64,000 nucleotides of DNA from Nocardioides sp. JQ2195. Its GTDB lineage: Bacteria; Actinomycetota; Actinomycetes; Propionibacteriales; Nocardioidaceae. The notes under the pieces are model-generated. The model made no database searches. It saw nothing but the letters and a program-made list of their open reading frames with translations, and was not told where the DNA came from. This document shows positions 59,708 to 64,000 of this stretch, piece by piece. Position numbers and translations under genes: made by a program. The stretch's first letter is position 1. Each line of letters opens with the position of its first letter. The stretch covers positions 2,294,001-2,358,000 of the forward strand of contig NZ_CP050902.1 of the NCBI RefSeq assembly GCF_012272695.1, in the 5' to 3' direction.

Positions 59708-60519
59708 AGCCATCCGGGGCGCGACTAGCGGCAATTCTGCTCTTCAGCTCCATCATCTGGTCTGCAATCTCATTGGCGCCAGAGTCGTCGTCCGCTCTGG
59801 AATGCCCACCTGGAACCACGTCCGTCGCAGTCAGCCTTGAGGCCAGTGCATCCTCATCATCCTTCGCAGCGGGAGGCCTTTCGCAAACCCAAGCCGTTTG
59901 TCGAACGATCAAGACACTCAACACCGCTGATGCCAGCACAACCGCAGCCCCGAATCCGTTCGCGAACCTTGGAAACATCATGTGCATGACTGCGGCCGCT
60001 GTGGCGCATTCAGACACTGCGGAGATGTGCCCAACGGGCGAACAACCCGCGCCACAGCAGATCACCCTGCTCATGGTTCTCCGCGCGTTCCAGAAGGTCG
60101 AGCTCCCCAAGCCCACGCTGAGCATCCAGCCACCGGGCGGCAAGACCTTGGTCAACTTCGACACGATCTTCTCCACCGACGCCGATTCGTTCCGGCGTAC
60201 GGTCCATCTCCTGGGGCGCCGGGTGCAGCTCGGCATCACGCCGGTCTCCTACGTGTGGGCCTACGGCGACGGAACGTCCGAGACCACCACCGGGCCCGGC
60301 GTGGAGTGGAGCTCCGGTCGGCCGATGAGCGACTACCTGGTCCATGCCTACGAGGACGCCGACGTGACCATGCAGCCCCGGGTGTCGGTCGCCTACTCCG
60401 CCAGGTTCCGAGTGGGCAACGGTCGATGGCGTGACGTCTCCGGCACGGTCACCTCCGAAGGCACACCCGTCGACCTACGGGTCGTCGAGGCCAGGTCGGT
60501 CCTGCTCGGCACTTCCTGA
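59704..60519 (+). CDS. Secreted PKD-like domain protein
   Basis: A 271-residue exported protein starting at the ATG that overlaps the previous stop. Signal sequence at residues 1-31 (LAAILLFSSIIWSAISLAPESSSA). The C-terminal half has GITPVSYVWAYGDGTSETTTGPGVEWSSG, the WxxGDG pattern of PKD-type beta folds. Partner of the DUF6318 lipoprotein gene, a pairing that I have the impression is common in Nocardioides. The first half is AT-richer than the rest of the genome, the PKD half is not. Confidence 0.7.
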   Translation: MKPSGARLAAILLFSSIIWSAISLAPESSSALECPPGTTSVAVSLEASASSSSFAAGGLSQTQAVCRTIKTLNTADASTTAAPNPFANLGNIMCMTAAAVAHSDTAEMCPTGEQPAPQQITLLMVLRAFQKVELPKPTLSIQPPGGKTLVNFDTIFSTDADSFRRTVHLLGRRVQLGITPVSYVWAYGDGTSETTTGPGVEWSSGRPMSDYLVHAYEDADVTMQPRVSVAYSARFRVGNGRWRDVSGTVTSEGTPVDLRVVEARSVLLGTS

Positions 60520-60595
60520 GCAACCCAGCCAGTCAGTCACACCTGTGCGATGCGGATCGTCATCCCAGTGACAGCAACTGACGAGAGGAATGGCC

Positions 60596-61033
60596 ATGAG
60601 CGAGAAGCAGAAGTACGACGGGTTCAGCGAGGAAGAGCGCACCGCGATGAAGCAGCGTGCAGCCGAGCTGAAGACCGCGAGCAAGCCCACGTCCAAGAAG
60701 GCAGCGACCGAACGCCAGGCCCTGCTCGACACGATCGCCGCGATGCCCGGCAACGAGGCGGCCATCGCCAACCGGGTGCACGAGATCGTCACCGAGCACG
60801 CGAGCGACCTGTTGCCCAAGACCTGGTACGGAATGCCGGCGTGGGCCCGGGACGGCAAGGTCGTGGTCTTCGTCAAGCACGCCTCCAAGTTCAAGATGCG
60901 CTACACGGAGGTCGGATTCACCGAGGACGCGCACCTTGACAGTGGAGACATCTGGGCGACGGTCTTCGCGGTCACGACGATGACCCCGACAGTCGACGAG
61001 GAGCTGACCAGGCTGGTCAGGAGCATCGGCTGA
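60596..61033 (+). CDS. DUF1801-like (YdhG-type) protein
   Basis: A 145-residue protein starting at ATG 60596 (GAGAGGA is 7 bp upstream; ATG 60590 is too close). DLLPKTWYGMPAWARDGKVVVFVKHASKFKMRYTEVGFTEDAHLDSGDIW is the DUF1801 / YdhG fold with the pattern typical of small cytosolic proteins of unknown role. A helical, Lys-rich N-terminal part precedes it. It is convergent with the osmoprotectant transporter operon. Confidence 0.8.
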   Translation: MSEKQKYDGFSEEERTAMKQRAAELKTASKPTSKKAATERQALLDTIAAMPGNEAAIANRVHEIVTEHASDLLPKTWYGMPAWARDGKVVVFVKHASKFKMRYTEVGFTEDAHLDSGDIWATVFAVTTMTPTVDEELTRLVRSIG

Positions 61034-61080
61034 CGAGAGCGCAGGCCCCCCGGGACAACGCGTGTCGAACCGCAGGCGCG

Positions 61081-62079
61081 CTACTTGACGAAGCCTTCCT
61101 TCTTCAACCAGTCGAAGGCCACGTCGACCGGTTCCTTCCCTTCGACGTCCACCTGCGCGTTGAGCTTCAGCAGCACCTCATCGGTGAGCTTCTCGGTCAC
61201 GGGCGCGAAGAGCTCCTCGATCTGCGGGTAGTCCTCGAGGATGTCCTCGTTGACCACGAGGGACACGTTGTACTTCGGGAAGTAGGACCGGTCGTCCTCG
61301 AGGACGGTGAGGTCGAGCGCCACGATGCGACCGTCGGTGGTGAACACCTCACCGAAGTTGCACTCCCCCTTCGCCGTCGCGCTGTAGACCGCACCCGTCT
61401 GGTAGGTCTTCAGGTTGGACTGGGGTACGCCGTTGCGTCCGAGCGGGATGTCATAGGTCTTGAGCATCCCGGGCAAGCCGTCCGGCCGGTTGGTGAACTC
61501 CGACTCCACGCAGAACGTGCGCTCCTTGACCGGGAGCTTCTGGATCTCCGAGAGCTTGGTGATGCCGAAGCGCTTCTTCACCTCGGGGGTGATCGCGAAG
61601 CCGTAGGTGTTGTTCATCGGCGCAGGCGGCAGCCAGACCAGGTCGTTCTTCTCGAGGTCCTCGTCGCGCACGGCGACATACTGCTTCTGCTCGTCGGGGA
61701 TCGGGTCGGTGTGGCCGAGGTAGGTGATCCACCCGGTGCCGGTGTATTCCCACATCGCCTCGATCTGCCCCTCGAGCTGCGCCTGCCTGGCCGCCGCGCT
61801 CCCGGGGATGTTCGTCAGGTCGGTGACATCGGCACCTGCCGAGGCGAGCAACGACACCGCCATCTTGCCGAGGATGATGTTCTCGCTGAAGTTCTTCGAG
61901 CCGATGGAGATCTTGAGTCCGTCCATCGACTTCACGTCGGCCACCGGCCCGGCGAGCTCGCCCTGGCGGATCGGACCAGCAGCGGTGCCGAGGAAACAGC
62001 TGCTGAGCAGCAGCGACATGGCGGAGACGACACTGACCAACCCGAGCCGACCGCGTCGGCGACGCCGTGCGTCGTTCAT
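61081..62079 (-). CDS. Glycine betaine/quaternary amine ABC transporter substrate-binding lipoprotein (OsmF/OpuCC-like)
   Basis: A 332-residue binding protein of the OpuAC family. The ATG at 62079 gives a basic n-region, hydrophobic core and lipobox LLSSC. The fold starts with LKISIGSKNFSENIILGKMAVSLL (the GSKxFxE motif) and contains QIEAMWEYTGTGWITYLGH. Its ligand is likely glycine betaine, choline or a related osmoprotectant. It follows the permease by 1 bp and completes the ATPase - permease - binding protein operon. Confidence 0.93.
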   Translation of the reverse strand: MNDARRRRRGRLGLVSVVSAMSLLLSSCFLGTAAGPIRQGELAGPVADVKSMDGLKISIGSKNFSENIILGKMAVSLLASAGADVTDLTNIPGSAAARQAQLEGQIEAMWEYTGTGWITYLGHTDPIPDEQKQYVAVRDEDLEKNDLVWLPPAPMNNTYGFAITPEVKKRFGITKLSEIQKLPVKERTFCVESEFTNRPDGLPGMLKTYDIPLGRNGVPQSNLKTYQTGAVYSATAKGECNFGEVFTTDGRIVALDLTVLEDDRSYFPKYNVSLVVNEDILEDYPQIEELFAPVTEKLTDEVLLKLNAQVDVEGKEPVDVAFDWLKKEGFVK

Positions 62080-62080
62080 C

Positions 62081-63016
62081 TCAGATCCCCTTCGGTCGGG
62101 TGACCAGCTCGAGGACACGTCCGAGCCACTCGATCAACAGCGCCAGCAAGGCGATCAGGAGGGCGCCGGTCACCATCAGTGAGAACTTGAAGAGCGTGAT
62201 GCCGGTCTGCAGGATCTCGCCCAGACCACCGGCGTCGATGAAGCAGCCGAGGGACGCGGTGCCGGCGATCAGCACGAGCGAGGTGCGCACTCCGGCCATG
62301 ATCACCGGGATCGAGAGCGGCAGCTCGATCTTGAACAGCGTCATCGAACCGGTCATCCCGATCCCACGACCGGCTTCGACCAAGGTCGGGTCCACGCCCT
62401 GGATGCCGACGATGGTGTTGCGCAGCACGGGAAGGATTCCATAGAGGCTGAGTGCGATGACCGCGGTCCAGAAGCCGCCCTGGAGCCAGAGGAAGAGCAG
62501 CACGATCAGTCCCACGGAGGGTGCCGCCTGCCCGGCGTTCGCGATGCCGACCACGAAGGGCGCCAGCACGTTCAGCCCCCGGCGGGTGAGCATGATGCCC
62601 AGGGGTACGGCGGCGAGCACCACGATGATCGCCGAGACGACCGTCAGGAGGACGTGCTCCCAGATCAAGCCCTGCAGCAAGGGGCCGTCGTACCACGTGG
62701 CGGGGTTCCAGCTCGGGAACGGCGCGTGCCAGTCGGCCGGGTTCCAGCTCGGGAACACCTCGGTCCACCGACTCTGGAACAGCACGTTCCACGCCAGCTG
62801 GTTCGACTCGACCACGTCGAGCTCGGCGGTCTGTCGCCACCAGACGAAGCCGCCGAACATCGCCGCGACCAGGATCGGTGGCACGGCCAGCATCAGGGCC
62901 ATCTCGCGTGTGATGACCCGGCCCTTGGCCTTGCCCGTGGGCTCGGTCCCCTCGGGGGCCTCAGATGCCGACTGCCGATCGAGCGGCTCGACATCGACCG
63001 GGTGGGGGTCAGTCAT
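62081..63016 (-). CDS. Glycine betaine/quaternary amine ABC transporter permease
   Basis: A 311-residue permease. ATG 63016 overlaps the ATPase stop by 8 bp. The first helix is at residues 42-60. After a loop with a repeated PSWNPADWHAPFPSWNPATW segment comes a five-helix binding-protein-dependent transport domain, with the EAA-type motif VDPTLVEAGRGIGMTGSMTLFKIELPLSIPVIMAG. The domain matches OpuCB/OsmW-type permeases. Confidence 0.93.
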   Translation of the reverse strand: MTDPHPVDVEPLDRQSASEAPEGTEPTGKAKGRVITREMALMLAVPPILVAAMFGGFVWWRQTAELDVVESNQLAWNVLFQSRWTEVFPSWNPADWHAPFPSWNPATWYDGPLLQGLIWEHVLLTVVSAIIVVLAAVPLGIMLTRRGLNVLAPFVVGIANAGQAAPSVGLIVLLFLWLQGGFWTAVIALSLYGILPVLRNTIVGIQGVDPTLVEAGRGIGMTGSMTLFKIELPLSIPVIMAGVRTSLVLIAGTASLGCFIDAGGLGEILQTGITLFKFSLMVTGALLIALLALLIEWLGRVLELVTRPKGI

Positions 63017-64000
63017 GGCTGCCCTCCCCCGTCGGGTCGCCGCCGGGAGGCGCCGCGGCGTCCGCTGCCCTGGCCTGCTCCACGTTCTCGGCCGCCTCGC
63101 GTTCGGCCTGGCGCATGTGGTCGGTGACGGTCTCGAAGTCGATGACACCGAGATACTTGTCGCGGTCGCCGGTGACGATCGCCTTCGAGTGCGCCGCGGT
63201 GAGCATCGTGTCGAGCGCGTCGTTGAGGGTCGCTGCCTGGTCGAGGGTGACCAGGTTCTCGCGCGGCGAGCTCAGCACCCGCGGGTTGTTGCGCATCTGG
63301 CGCAGCCACGGCCAGGCAACGGGGCGCTCCCGCTCGTCGAGGACGACGACGGTCTCGTCGCCGGCCTGCTCCGCGGCCTGGATCACCGGCGCCATCTCGT
63401 CCCCGACATGGGCCATCGTCGGGTGGCTGAGGTCGAGGCTGCGCACACGGGTCAGCGAGAGCTGCTTGAGTGTCGACCCGGCCCCGACGAAGTCCGCGAC
63501 GAAGTCGTTGGCCGGTGCGGCCAGGATGTTCTCGGGGGTGTCGTACTGGGCGATGTGGGCGCCCTCCTGGAGGATCAGGATGCGGTCTCCGAGCTTGATC
63601 GCCTCGTCGATGTCGTGGGTGACGCACACGATGGTCTTGCCCAGCTCGCGCTGGATGCTGATCAGCTCGTCCTGGAGCCGTTGCCGAGTGATCGGGTCAA
63701 CCGCCCCGAAGGGCTCATCCATGAGGATGACCGGCGGATCCGCGGCCAGCCCGCGCGCCACACCGACACGTTGCTGCTGGCCACCGGAGAGCTCACGCGG
63801 ATAACGGTCCCGATAGCGGTCGGGGTCGAGACCGACCAGGTCGAGGAGCTCGTCGGTGCGGGCACTGATCCGCTTCTTGTCCCAGCCGAGCATCTTCGGC
63901 ACGACGCCGACGTTGGTGGCAACCGTCATGTGCGGGAACAGGCTCCCACCCTGGATGACGTAGCCGATCTTGCGCCGCAGGCTGCTGGCGCTGTCCTGCT
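63009..64000 (-). CDS. Glycine betaine/quaternary amine ABC transporter ATP-binding protein with CBS domains, truncated at the window end
   Basis: The open frame runs past base 64000 (SLRRKIGYVIQGGSLFPHMTV is the Q-loop region), so the Walker A part is missing. Signature ELSGGQQQRVGVARGL, Walker B VILMDEPFGAVDP and H-loop IVCVTHDIDEAIKLGDR are visible. Two CBS domains follow (GDEMAPVIQAAEQAGDETVVVLDERERP; TLDQAATLNDALDTMLTAAHSKAIV). In OpuA these sense ionic strength. It overlaps the permease by 8 bp. Confidence 0.94.
   Translation of the reverse strand, partial: QDSASSLRRKIGYVIQGGSLFPHMTVATNVGVVPKMLGWDKKRISARTDELLDLVGLDPDRYRDRYPRELSGGQQQRVGVARGLAADPPVILMDEPFGAVDPITRQRLQDELISIQRELGKTIVCVTHDIDEAIKLGDRILILQEGAHIAQYDTPENILAAPANDFVADFVGAGSTLKQLSLTRVRSLDLSHPTMAHVGDEMAPVIQAAEQAGDETVVVLDERERPVAWPWLRQMRNNPRVLSSPRENLVTLDQAATLNDALDTMLTAAHSKAIVTGDRDKYLGVIDFETVTDHMRQAEREAAENVEQARAADAAAPPGGDPTGEGSHD

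Overview
The window is high-GC actinobacterial chromosome, most like Nocardioides or another member of Nocardioidaceae. The reasons are roughly 70% GC, frequent GTG starts, many 4-8 bp start/stop overlaps, apparently leaderless genes, the actinobacterial block lipA - DUF4191 - RDD protein - glnA, and a Streptomyces-type gas vesicle operon. The placement rests on gene content and order read by eye; no search was run.

Region 1 (1-21.3 kb) is core metabolism. It opens inside an ECF-type cobalamin-precursor uptake and salvage operon: ATPase, S component, an MBL-fold/CobU fusion, and CobS. Two opposed arrays of a 22-bp repeat separate this operon from convergent gcvT. Then come pepA, an NYN/OST-HTH pair, lpdA and sucB, lipB and lipA with an ABC exporter between them, and glnA behind a full GlnR box. 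lpdA, sucB, lipA, lipB and gcvT all belong to the lipoate economy: lipoyl enzymes, lipoate assembly, and the glycine cleavage T protein.

Region 2 (about 21.5-38.5 kb) is an accessory island with lower GC and foreign codon use. It holds a secreted DUF1214-like protein, a TetR gene and an HTH-nucleotidyltransferase gene each broken by one indel, and a minus-strand set of DUF2971 protein, a 1210-residue TPR/PIN protein and a second PIN-like nuclease. Two IS256-family elements, a helical protein with two compensating indels, and a 1013-residue P-loop ATPase of STAND type complete it. IS256 element 1 sits in the last codons of the DUF2971 gene. Removing it with one copy of its 9-bp target duplication restores an in-frame stop. 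The island has the look of a defence island, and the DUF2971 / TPR-PIN / PIN-like set is the best candidate for an undescribed system.

Region 3 (38.5-64 kb) returns to host-like sequence. It has a TDT transporter with two hydrolases, a His-rich DUF4396 membrane protein behind a CsoR-like operator, and a 6.4-kb gas vesicle operon. The operon order is histone-like tail protein, SRPBCC with acidic repeats, gvpA-F-G-O-J-L-S-K, then two unknowns. After it come prfC, dtd, a stand-alone TOPRIM protein, a LysR/MFS pair, and a symporter preceded by a cysteine-type leader peptide. The rest is a secreted HNH/Excalibur nuclease, small envelope proteins and the start of an osmoprotectant ABC transporter.

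A recurring feature is tandem repetition just past gene ends: 22-bp units after cobS, 32-bp units after dtd, and 55-bp units after the MFS gene. A 50-bp perfect palindrome lies at the MFS/symporter junction. No rRNA, tRNA, CRISPR array or integrase was recognised.
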